DNA of 64,000 nucleotides from Megamerina dolium (taxonomy: Eukaryota; Arthropoda; Insecta; Diptera; Megamerinidae). Shown piece by piece: positions 1-12,700 of the stretch; position 1 is the stretch's first letter, and the number at the start of each line of letters is the position of its first letter. The notes under the pieces were generated by a model that saw only the letters and a list, made by a program, of their open reading frames with translations, ran no database searches and was not told the origin of the DNA. Position numbers and translations under genes: made by a program. The stretch spans positions 47,487,821-47,551,820 of the forward strand of contig OY978529.1 of NCBI GenBank assembly GCA_963854835.1. The letters run 5' to 3'.

Positions 1-130
1 TATTCGGAACCCGATGATGGACGATGCAGAAGAGGAAGACCAAACCTCCGGTGGAAAGATCAAGTACTGGAGAACTTGTCAGCTCTTGGAATTTCTAACT
101 GGCACCAACTAGCGAAGGAAAGAGTCCTAA
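1..130 (+). mobile_element. RTE-type LINE, 3' end fragment
   Basis: This stretch is nearly identical to 17332-17457, the C-terminal end of the longer RTE-type LINE in this window. Both read through a basic, arginine-rich block into the words SALGISNW and QLAKER/QLPKKR. The copy here carries an extra six bases and then leaves the shared sequence around position 125, where jockey-like sequence begins. It is a dead fragment with no complete domain. The window edge cuts its left side. Confidence 0.7.
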
Positions 131-1300
131 ATAAGGTCCTAAAGGCGCTGACTGGCACAAGCTGGGAGAAAGACAAGGAAATGCTGCTCATCACATATAA
201 AGCCATCGGTAGGTCGATCATTGACGCCACTCAAGACTACGCACCATCACGGGACACCATAAGATGGCGCATGAAGACCTATTGTCACCTATTATCGCAC
301 AACAACAACCACTTAATGCAGCTGATTAATACATCATTCGTGGAGTCTAGAAACAAAAAGGCGAAGCACCGAAATGTTAAACAGTGAGTCCCACAAGGTG
401 ATGCATTTTCTCCCATGGAGCAGCATGGGCCATCTTTATGGCCCATGGCTGCTCCATTCCATCATCAGGAAATTATATTAAAGTTATTTGCAGCAATATA
501 AACGCATACCTACTCCTACTTTTATTGATTTTTTTTCCGCAACTACAACATTCGCTTTTCAGCAGGCAAATCTTTTGCCACGCTGTTCCTCTTAAAGTTT
601 AAAGGGTTCCGAACAATGTCCCAGTCCAATCAGACTGAGCAAACGAAAAACATTATGAAGTCCCTTGCGGGATGCTCCTGGGATAAAGATCTTGACAGCG
701 ACATACAAAATAATCGCCAACTACGACGCTTCTATTTGGACTCGTCAACTTGGGGACACACATTTGTACAGCCTTTAGGTTTGCCAAAATACTGCTTCAG
801 AATGATCACGGGATGCCACTTAATGTCTCATGCAGACCACTTGTTTGCAGAAACTTTGCTTCTAACATTATGAGCTCATAACACCTGTCAAAGCAGGTTT
901 TCCGGGGGTGCCATGTATATGAACGTCCCAAAAAATTTTTTATAATGCGATAACATTGAATTCGTAGGAATGCGCAAGCAATTATACGCTTATCAGAAGA
1001 CGTAGCTGCACATAAACTCGCTCTGAGGGAAATCCATACCTGAACGGTGGATGAGGCAACAGAGACACAACACTACATTGTGCTTGGTGGTCACGCACCG
1101 TCTGTATTGTTGCTCATTGTAACGTTGGACCCGGGTGACCCTATCCCAACTCAGATCTGAATGGTGTCGGATGCTGGAATGTTATGATGCATGTATTGAT
1201 CCTCAACTTCCAGAATTATACCCGGATTGTGGCATGGGCCCACACACGGTTGAGCATATTTTCGCCAGATCGACCCAATGATATCTATGCCAAACTTCTC
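127..1300 (+). mobile_element. Jockey-like LINE, eroded C-terminal pieces
   Basis: Two frames, at 127-345 and 616-870, carry the same motif order. Each has an LKALTGTSW or MKSLAGCSW block with charged residues; the first then reads TYKAIGRSIID, and the second reads ITGCHLMS. These words are typical of the region after the reverse transcriptase of jockey-clade LINEs. Around 1200-1290 a frame reads a cysteine/histidine cluster (CGMGPHTVEHIF) that normally sits near the C-terminus of such proteins. The pieces are frameshifted and may be two partial copies. No intact ORF remains. Confidence 0.55.
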
Positions 1301-3703
1301 GGAGACGTGACTTTTTACACCTTGTCGTTCCTCATCGGAGAATTCAAATTTGGTCCATTTTGGGTGAAGCTTTCGCTCAATAAGAACCAGCATTTCTGTT
1401 GTCACTTTGTATTGCGGTCTTAGAGTCCGTTGCCACCGATCGTTAAAAGCCGCCCTCTACAAAAAATCGCAGAATTGCGGCCAATTGCAGTGCTGGTGGA
1501 ATTGAAAATTGCCGATCAAAAGGATTAACTTCAGTTAAAATCATATTAAACAGCGCTTTTTGATGGATTACTGTGCAATAAATCTGCAAATGGAGAGTTT
1601 TTTTTACTAGTTATCGAAATTCATCGGCATTATTCGTCCAGAATCCGGCAATTGCAGGATATACTTTATTCTCTCACATATTTGTTGTTCGCTATCCAGC
1701 TTTATCCATAAAACAAAAATACGTCGCTTTAAAAAAAAAAACGAAATTACTATTCCAATTTTTGCACCAAAACAAAACGGATTCGAAGTTTGGTTAAAAT
1801 TGGATTCGAAATTAAATCTGAAAGGGCAATTCCCCAATGACTGCAGAACATCATTCGAAATCCGTATCGAATCGAATTATGTACGTTTATATGGCTATTA
1901 CGGATGGCAACTCCACTTGTTTGAATTGCCTGAAAAGCACCTGCAACATTAAATTTGCATTGTCGATGGCAACCAAAGAAATCAGCCAGTTTGATTTGAA
2001 CTCACAAAAACAACTCAATAACAAAGTAAAGACAAGGCAAGCAGTTGCCCCTCAGGCAATCCAACCGATAGAGGCTTTAATTTGTAAAACATACGCACAA
2101 AACATCGTATATAAGCAAACTATGGTAATCTTACATACAAAAAGGTTTTCATTTTCACCTATGAGCTACACGCAAACGTATTGTACTTTAAATATCTAGG
2201 TATATTTAGAATATTGTGGTTGGTATGCACAATTTAAATCTGCCTTCAATTTGGCGAATTATACATAATGACTGAATTGCATTTTTTTTTTTTTTTTTTA
2301 CATTTGTTTATTTTTCTTTTTGGAGTTACATTTCTAATTTAATTTAATCTTACAATTTTTAGTACTGTATTAAAATTTACATTTTTCTTAAGACTATTAC
2401 CAAACAAAATAAGGAAAATTGTGTGTACATAAATAAGCAAGATCATAAGAAAAAAGAAAAAACCAAGTTACAATGCTAAGCAAACAAATTGATTGCGTTT
2501 ATGTAGGTATCTGTTATCGTTTTGCAATTTATTTTTCTTTTTCTCTCTTTTTTCTATTAATAACAGTGTTTAGTAGTGAAGACCATGAAGCTGCTGTAAA
2601 TCTAATGTATTTGTGAAGAGTACTATAATTTTACTGATAAGCAGTTATGTAGTTTGTGTGATTTTCTTCATAATTCATATATTTAATTAGCTTTATAACA
2701 AATTTTTTTAATGCATACATGCATATGTAGAGCTGAACTTTTTCTATTATGTACAATATCGAAATGATTCTTAACTTATAGAATATAGTGTATTTTACTT
2801 GTATGCTTGCTAACTTAAGTATTGTATGTACACAAACATTGTCGACGACAGCCACTTCATTTTTTACACAATGGGTACTACTGTGACTTTCTTACGCGAA
2901 TATTTTTAAACTAAATCAATAATTTATTACAAGACTATAGTAATTCTGCTTTTTGTTTTTTTTTTTTACTTATGTATACATTTATCATTTAAGTTAGCAC
3001 AAAAAAAAAATAAAAAGCAATATCAAAATAAAGAAAAGTCTATCGATTTTTACAACATTTTTGAATTATGCATTATGATAATAAAACCTACTACTTGGTG
3101 TATCTTAAAATATGCTTATATATATATAATTATTATACATATTTAATTTTAGTATTCACTGCTTTGCCTAGAGTGAATATGCTCAACAATTTGTGGTGAT
3201 GATAATATGTTTAATTTGTTTATTTACTGTTTGCATAATTTTAGCATTACCATTATCCTTAATATACTAATTATTATTTTGATTAATATCATCATCGTTA
3301 CAATAATATTCATTATTATTCTTTTTTGTTTTTTTATTTTTTTTTTATGAATTGATAATTTACAAAAATATTTAAATGACGCTTTTGCTTTTTACTTTTC
3401 AATTATTTTTTGTGTTTTCAACTTACTACAATAATGTATCGATATTAATTCTAAACTATTAATAAACAAATCATATATATATATATATTTTATGAGTTGA
3501 ATAAAAATTTACCAACAAAACAACATACCTCAACATCAATTTTATATGTATGTACATATGTTGAGTTGTCACAATTTATACAACAGTATGATGGATTTTG
3601 AAAAATGGTTTACAATGTAAAACATTTATACATACAACATATATGTGTGGAATTAATAGTAAGTATGTAATTGAATATATTTTTAATATCAAAGTGTTTT
3701 TTC
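1301..3703. other. AT-rich spacer and probable Nipped-B 3' UTR
   Basis: I see no supportable gene here. The short ORFs at 1607-1837, 1837-2199 and 2631-2855 have no recognisable domain and no splice partners. The part closest to Nipped-B, roughly 2.3-3.7 kb, is strongly AT-rich with many T runs. On the minus strand it would serve as the 3' UTR and cleavage region of Nipped-B. I could not single out one polyadenylation signal. Confidence 0.4.
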
Positions 3704-6700
3704 TCACGCGTAATCCTCATCACTGCAATCGTCATCATCGTCATCTGATGAGATCACTTTACGTTTCTTTCGTTTACTACGTTGTGGCTGTTTTCGAGAC
3801 GATGTTTTAAGAACAGAAGTCGCCGCCGACGCCGCCATTGTCTTAGAAGTACGAGACGTTGGGGTAACTGGATTTTCCTGTGTGAATATGACACAATATG
3901 TGTATGTTTATAATTTAATTGAAAAATTCAATTTGAATCGAATACATACTTTTACTTGTAGAGGTGTTGTTTGTATTGAATTATTCATTGTATAGCTGCT
4001 ATTAAGAGCAAGATTTGCATTACTGATATTAGTAGCAGCAACAGCAGCCCCACCACCACTCGGAGTTCCGCTCACACTACTATCATTAAATAATTTACTC
4101 GCATCCGCAGAATTCAGAAGAAGCGATTCCGACATCGTGTCTGTTGATGTCAATGTGCTGCTGTTCAGTTTCGATTTGTCACGTTGTTCTTCATCAGAAT
4201 CGGCATCATCGGGATCAAGTTTCAACATCAATTGTTTAAACTGCAAAAGGACAAGATATTAACATTTAATTTTCGTATTTAATTTAATACATATAATATA
4301 AATATTCTTCGGGAAAAGAAATGTTCAGACACTTCTTGAGTGCGGTCGCATTGAGTTTTTTTTCCCAAAGGACCGCGCTTATCTTCCAATATGATGGTGC
4401 GTGGTAAATTTAAGACAGTTTCAGGAGGGACCTACTTAGATTAGCCGGTTTCGAGCGGCAGGACGTCACTTTTTCGGAACTCTTTAGAAGCTTGTTCATC
4501 AGAATTTGTTACTGCCGAAAGAATTATCAATTGCTTGCCGACAGGTGAGTACCGTTCGAAAGAAAACTCTTTTAAATATTACGAAACGAAACTGGCCTTC
4601 ATTTCGCTTAACCGCAAATATTCGTTCAGCATTGGGATACATTAGTAAAATAAAAAATAAGAAAAATAAAGTTTAAAAAGTATTTCCGGCCACAGACAGA
4701 TATCGGAGTAATATTTTTGTAAAAAACAAAATTTGTTGACTATCGTCCAGAAATAAATTTGTACGTTTCATGCTCCACACATCAACGTCAACCCTGATAA
4801 CTTCGAAGTAGAAGGAACAGCCGCAATTCCAAACTCAAGACTTGCTGATCTAGTGAGTATTGTCGACTATTCTAATATCATTACATTCAATGAATGTATG
4901 GGAAAATCTGAACTCGGTTAGTTTTTATGTGTATACAAAAGATGGTAGTCCATTCATACTTCATTGGGTTCTAATAGCCTAAGTAAACAGCTGATTGCTG
5001 TTTAGTTAATTACTATCACTATCAATTTCTGTCATCTTTCACTCTCGATATGATAAATCTACAAGAAGTACGTGAACTGAAAACTATCAGAAATTTGTAA
5101 ATTGACATTCACAGTTCGTAATTGACAGCTGAATTTATTTGTTCGCCAACGCTTTTCATGTCGAAAAATGTCAACAATTCTTGAATGTTTTTTGTTAGCG
5201 AACACACCCAATATTTTGTAAAATTAATCGAGAAAAATTCACAATTGAAAATTTTCAGCAGTGTTGCCATCGCAAATTGCCGTAATCCTCTTTTATTTTG
5301 AGAATTAACTCATAGAGTTAATGCGGATTAGCTGCAGTTACTGCCCGAGTTAATTCGAATTAAATCGGTAATCCGGAATTAGGCTGCCGTCTGTCTAGGC
5401 TATTAATTCGAATTAAATCGTTAATCCGCTATAAAACAATTGCTAAATCTTGAATCCAGAGAATGAAATTGATTGTTATATTCGACTATGCAAATTTATA
5501 TAAACCGCGTAAAAAGAGGATCAAGTAAAGTATATAGCAAAGAAAAAGAAACTTACATCTAAATATTTAAGCACCAAATCCCTTTTTTCATCCTCATTTA
5601 GTTGTTTAGACTTTTCTTCCTTTGCGATCAACATTTGTTCTTGCTGCTTCACAATCACATCGATTGTAGTTTTTGGATTGAAATCTGGTACATTTTTTCT
5701 CGTTACCGCCTTTTCATAGAGCTTCTGCTCTGATGGTGAGTAGCGTGATATTTTGCCATCCGTCAAACTGTACATATCTTTGAGGTGTTCCTTCAGTATG
5801 AGCAACAGCATACACGCTTGTGCAGAAGTTATACATTTTTGTATTTCAATTGTATCGTCGGGTAAACGTCGCAAAAGTATATCTGCATCTTCGACATCAT
5901 CATCATCTTCCAAAATGTCACCATTATTTTCACCCGGTTTTAGGCATTCTCTGAAAGTGGCCAATAAATTTGTGCCTGCCATTGAAATGAGCAAATCAAT
6001 TTGATGTATCAAATATAGTGGCTCATCTTGAACGACATATGGAAAATAGGCTAGATTATCAGCTATGAATAACATTTGGCGCAACGATGTTTTCTGATCA
6101 TCAAATTGTTTGGTAACCGTTTGTACCAGTGCCCTTCGCTGCGGTTTTGTAGCACGCAATAATGTATACAGAAAATCATTAAGAGCAGATGGCATCGTTT
6201 CAGCTTCACGTTTTCTACAATAACCAATTATATTTTATATGCAACAGTCGACAGAATGCATTCATACTTACACATATCCTCTTACGACATTGCCACTTTT
6301 GCCTTTATTATTGCACTGTAATATTTCTTGTAGTCTAAAACAGAGTTGCAAACCAAATTGTACCTTCATATTTACGAATCCAGCATAAGTCTTGTCAATA
6401 TCTTTTAGTAAAGCATCAGCTCTGTGGGCCGACTGTAGAAAAATAAAATACGCAAAAAAATACACATATCTCTCTATCTCTCTCACTCTATTTCAATAAA
6501 TTCACCTCCAATTTTGAATCGGTGCTTAAACATATTAAATATGGTACCATTCGTACGGGATGTACCAAACCCTGCCGTAAAACAATTTGCACAACTTTAA
6601 CAGCCCAAAGTCGTACAGCCTCATCTCGATTTAGAAAACAATCAAGCGTTTCTTGCAAATATAATTGTATAATACGACTTGCCATACCTGATGACACATC

Positions 6701-9700
6701 GTTCATTTCTTTTAAATCGTCATTCTTAGCTTGTTTTTCCCCTGTGACAACAAACAGAAAAAAGAATGAATCAATTAGCTAGTAGAGAAACACAATTGCT
6801 TACATTCTTTTTCCTTATTGTGCATATACATTTCTGACTCGGTCAAATAGATCCATATATTGCGCATACAAATAATTTTAATACTTGATTCGGTCGTATC
6901 TGAATGCAGTAAATCACAGTAAAATTTCTTCAATTCGCTCCTCGTTAGATAGTCATCATTTTTTACACAGAATGAACCCAATGCAATTAATGCTTGTTTT
7001 CGTATTTCATTATTCGAACATTGTATGAAAAACATTAGACATTCGAATGCATCATCACAAATCGATGGTGACAAGCCATTTGCTTCACCTATAAATAAAA
7101 AAGAAAAATTTCACATAAATATACAATAGAAACGGACGAATGATGTGGCAAATCATCAAATCAAACTTACCTATTACTTCGATTGATTTAAAATCGAAAT
7201 AACGCATCAAAATGCCAATCGTAAATAAACTACGCCGGAACATTGGTGTATATATGCTGTCAATGCAATGATTATTTTGTACCACTTGATTACGACTATA
7301 ATCCAATATGCGATAGAATCTAGAAAAATTAGAAAAGAATAATTGAGACCAACACAAATTCGTTGACATCTAAAACATAATTTTATTTAATCCGTATTTT
7401 GAGGGTAGCTGGGAAGGTATTATCTGGGAAGATGAAATACTGGGAAAACATACCGGGGTTATCACACTCCAAGTGGGTGCCGTAGGTCAGTGGTTAGTGC
7501 GTTGGCCTTCTGATCTGTAGGTCGTGGGTTCGATCCCCGGCTGAAGCATAACAAAATTTAATATCGAAAGGATTTTTCTTTCGAACGGTACCCACCTGCC
7601 GGAAAGAATTGACAATTTTTCCGGCAGTAACAATTTGCTTCTTAAAAGACCTCTGTGACAAAACTAAGTTAAAGTAGGTCCCTTCTAATGTTGTCCAAAT
7701 TTAACACGCACAACAGTATTGAAAGAGAAGCTCGGTGGTATCACAACGAGCCTTTATGGCCTAAATGTGTCCTCTCAGAGAGAAGGCAGCCACATAACCT
7801 AACCTAATCTATCACACTCAAAACTAGCGCTAGGGACATTCCACCTAAAACGCTACGAGGACTGTATGAATCTAACGAAGAACAACTTGAGAATCATTAC
7901 GGGATTATTAACTGGGCATTGTAGGATGATTTATCACCTAAAAAAACTGGGAATTTTCTATGATGCTCTTTGTAGGTTCTGCAGGGAAAAGGACGAGACC
8001 GCACAACATATGATAGCAATTTGTTTCGCCCTGATGCACAAGAGAGAGAAACACCTAGGAGATTTCATCATACCCGAGGACGAACCTAAGACTCTGTGAA
8101 GTAGGATCAATATTACAATTCATCGAGGGAATTGAGCTTAGAGACACTCTAGGTCCACGAAGGGGGCGCAATAGATCTTATAGGTCGCAGTGCAACATCC
8201 CCCAACGATAATAATAACCCGTATTTTCAAGCATTGTTACCTAAAAACATTTAGGGTAACCTAACTATTTTACTGGATCGATTTGCAGTCTTTAAATTTT
8301 CTCAAAATAACTAGTTTGGATCTTCAGCGGAAACTAAAATATGCGAGCCAACCCATTGTAAGGTTATTTTTGGGTTCCCGATTCACTAATCGGAATATAG
8401 TAGTTAATACCCGTCATTATTTTTTTTATTTTCCATTTCCAGGGAGGCTTTAACCGGAAAGACATGTTAAAGGAATCCCTATAACCACGTGTACACATAA
8501 TTTGGAGGTTATCACTTTCAATATCTGTCAAAAACGGTGGACGGGTACATCCATCTGTAGGACAACAATATTACTGTGACCCACACCCTGTAAAAAACGC
8601 CCATTGACCTAAATAAGTAAGACATTTCACTTAAGTGTGTGTTCGCTGGCCATTGACTCCCAATTCCACATACTGCAAGACTGGGCTTATCTAAGCTCAT
8701 TTTAAACAAATGAATACTGTTATTTTACAGTTTGCTAATAACTTACTTTTGAAAGCAATCCCGTATAAGTTTGTAATTTTTTGTAATCTTATTTACAAGA
8801 GCTCCAAGACAAGAAACACAGCTGGTAACAACAGCTTGATTTAATGATACAACAAGCAACATTAAATGCTCCTCTAACGATGCCAAAAATGATTCACTTG
8901 CATTATTTACAAGGGGCACAACCTGCAATCGAATAAAAACATTATTTGAATGCGTTACAAGTTGAACACTTTGAGTAAAAGTAAAATCACTCAACCTTTT
9001 CCAATATATCTGCAACGGCGCAGATAAATTTAGGTGCTGTAGCCGGATGGCACTTTATATTTAGATATGGTTCAATGGTAATTGCATGTCGCACCAATAA
9101 TTGTGGTCGCACCTTTGCCAACAGATGTAATGTTGTTATGCAACCAAGCATACGCGCATTGTCCGTGTCTTCCAATTCGATCAAACGGTTCACTAAACCA
9201 TCCGCCAATTGTTGACATGCTAGCACAATTTCCTGTGGTGGCTCAGTATTTTTCTTGACAGGCTCTTGAATGCCTCCATCTAGTTTCATCATATTCTCCT
9301 TAGGTTGAAATATCTGTCGAAAATGAAAATGAAAATAACAAAATATATTTGGACAAAATTATATTCCCTTTTCAATAAGACATACACTATTTAATAAACC
9401 TTCCAACCAGGTGGTACCAGTATCATGCGCTGTATTAACCACATCAATAATTTGATTAATCTTTCGTTGTATGCCATGCTATAAAGAATATTGAAAATGA
9501 TCAGTTGAACTTGGATGTATAATTACTTGATCTTGATTACTTTATCGTGTTTTTGACATGGTGTAAACCACATTTTCATGAAAACTTCTGTGACCAATTT
9601 TTGTATGCCCTCCTCATCGTTCACTCGTCTTATCATTTTTACACAAATCTCCGGAATTTTTTCAAAGTCGGGATACTCTATGCAAATATCACGTAGAATT

Positions 9701-12700
9701 TTGATCACCCTTTTACGCACCGATACACCAGTATCCTATAAAATCAAATTTTACGCAATTACAATGCTACCACTAACTACCATAGGGGACTAAGAAGAGA
9801 AGAAATACCAGTATTCGTGTGGAGAGCATATCATAGTATTGATCAATGAGTTCCTCGTTGCTTAATACAAATTTGCCAACTAGATCGACCGCAGCTTCGC
9901 GCACCGATATGGCAGCATCCAAAAATTTCTGATTCACACCCATTTGCATGTCTTTGCGACGCAGTACCATTGGATCCACTTCAACAATATTAGCTAAACA
10001 TTTCATTGCACGCGTTCTTACAGCAATCGATTGTTCACTGTGTCAATTAATATGGGGAATTTTACATTTAAGCCATCAATTGAATAACAATGTCAAACAC
10101 TTACTTTACAACCAAGATAATCTTCTTGAGATAACCATCGAATGATTGACTAAATGGTCTCTTAGTGGCTAAATATTGAGCTATCAAATGCGCATTATTA
10201 TAATCTATATAAGTCTTTATATGCTGTGATGTATGATTTAGATCATTGGTCGATGAATACGGTTTCACTTGAGCCAGCAGATATTTTTTACGTTCTTCAA
10301 GTATATTGAATATTTCCAAATTCAGCTCTTGATCAATCACACTCGAATTACGATTCGTATTCTTTGTATTATTGCCTGACTCATCATCACTTTCCTCGCT
10401 CATATCAGAATCAGATGACCCGGATGAACTGGCTGTAAGAAGCAAAGCAAAGAATAAATAAATAAATTAATCCAAATATGTATATACTCGACTGGTTGAA
10501 AAGCTCGAGTTGCGACACCACCTCATCGGTTTATTATTATTTTCGGTATCGAAAAAGGTTTTTTTATCCAAAGAATGTAATATATCAGGCACAGCAGGCT
10601 TTCTAAGGACAGACGGGTATACGTCCTGGAAGTACAAAATGCTTTGTACGGGAACAAAATAAAGCAAAAAAAAATTCAAGACGATCTCAACATCGAACAT
10701 TGTGCTGTCTGTCTGAGGTATATCAAATGGATCAAAGCTATCTTCTATGAATTAACGATACATCAAGCAATATTAAATGTTTCTCTAGATTAGGTGAGGT
10801 TATTGTGGTTGCCCTCTCTCTGAGAGGACACACTTAGGCTAGAAAGGCTCGAGGTGGTATCACAAGTGGGCATTTGTGAAACATTAAATAGTCGTCATTA
10901 GAAGCTCTCAAAAGACTCCATTGAAAGGAACCAAACTATACTCTGCCGCTCCTGAACTCTTTAGACATCACAGAGCACTTTTAAAAACGTTTCGATTGGA
11001 AATGTATATTCCAAATCATTCAAAGAACTTATGGCATCTGTTTTTAAAGGAGTATTTTTTGCCGTAGGGGTGCCGTAGCTCAGTGATTAGTGTGTTAACC
11101 TGCTGATCTGTTGGTCGTGGGTTCAATCCCCGGCTGAAGCACAACAAATTTAATATCGAAAAGATTTTTCTTTCGAACGGCACCCACCTGTCGGCAAGTA
11201 ATTGGTAATCTTCCGACAATAACAACTTGCCATGAAAAAGCTTCTAAAAGAACTCTGTGACAAAGCTCAGAAAAAGTGACGTCACAAGGGTTTTGCCGTT
11301 CGGAACTGGCTAAAATACGTAGGTCCCTTCTAATACTGTCCAAAATTTAACACGCACAACAGTAATGGAAGAGAAGCTCGGCCAATGAGCCCTTCGTGGC
11401 TTTTAGAGCCACATATTTTTTTTTTTTTTTTTTGCAATTAGGAGAAGAAAATCTGAGAGGAGACTCGATTAGCAGAAAAAAAAATACTCGCTAATGGATT
11501 AAGAAACTTTCAGATTTTTCATTTTCGTTACACGCACGTTTCAACCAGCCTGGCATGTAAAAAATCAATGAATAAACGACTGAATTATGTACCTTTTCTA
11601 CGCTTTTTGCGTACTGTGCCCTTCTTTCTGGATGCATAACCTTTTCCACCTTCTGCAATACGCCGTCTTTGATAGATTACATCACGATACCATTGAGCCA
11701 AGTAGAAATGTCGAGCATAATCCCAAATTAAATTTTCTTCTTGTGCGTTTACAGCCAAAAAATCGAGTAAAATTTTTTGCAGAAACTCTGTACGCTCTTC
11801 TTCAGGATCCAATTGTATTTTATTCTGGGGAAAGAAAAAAAAAAAACAAACAAATCATTCCAAATTAGTTTGAATTCCAAAAATTAATTCAACATGCACT
11901 TCGTACATTAATCACAGGTAGATCACCCTCTTTCTCTTGTTCAGCCTTGATGGATTTAATCATGGAATCGATTATATGAACTTTACAACGTGATTCCACA
12001 GTATCTTTGCGTAAACGTGCTGCCACAATGCCTAAATAATCGAGTGACACAAGACGTATACTTTGCTCAATGGATTTGTCAGAAACATAGCGCACCAACA
12101 TGGTGCCTAACAGAGAGAGTAACAGTTCAGATGCTGGCCATTCTGGTTTATTTACAGTCGCCAGCAGATCATGTATGAAATTCTCAAAAAGAGGACGGAA
12201 ATCAGTTTCATTTGAGCGTGTTTTACATTTGTTCAGGAACGTTGTTAAAAAATTGCCACCTATGCTAATTGCAACATCGTATTTTTTCAATACAACCAAA
12301 TCGTGATTTTGTCTACCAATTTTTGTAGCACCACCAGGTACATCATCATCCAGATCAATGATTAGTTGTGCCTTATTTTGTCCATTATCACATAGGGACT
12401 CGGGTAGTATCGTAGCGCATTGTATTAATTGTAGCACAAGTGCAGTAACCATTTGTATATTTCCACCATTGTTGGTCAATTTAAAGGGGCGAAGATTCTT
12501 TTTGGAAGATGGCAAACGATCGATAGACGACAGTATATCACCAAGAATGCTGCTACGTATTTTATCGTAACTCTCTTTGCGAAATATCTAGAAAGAAGAA
12601 ATGTCAATGGATGATTTTTGTTCTCCTATACCATATATGCTCATGAGAAGACAAAATGAATTAATCAATCCCTATCATGGGTAGCGACCATGGACTGCAT

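Larger units (their letters stand above)
4241..5556. other. Nipped-B intron 21 with SINE and MITE
   Basis: This intron separates the exon ending LKYLD from the exon starting FKQLMLKLD. It holds a headless SINE copy (about 4395-4590) and a TA-flanked inverted-repeat element (4977-5400). A stray copy of the same element's subterminal sequence follows at 5404-5430. Nothing else is recognisable. Confidence 0.7.

Noticed and set aside
1151..1405. Minus-strand 84-residue protein
   Set aside because: It overlaps the decayed LINE end on the opposite strand and has no motif.
1837..2199. Protein of 120 residues
   Set aside because: It has no domain, no promoter or splice context, and lies in AT-rich sequence next to dead LINE pieces.
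7475..7550. tRNA gene
   Set aside because: It has A and B boxes but no closing acceptor stem, and it continues into a body shared with six other copies; it is a SINE head.
10467..10700. piggyBac-type C-terminus
   Set aside because: A few residues (PMRWCR) hinted at it, but no further motif supports it.
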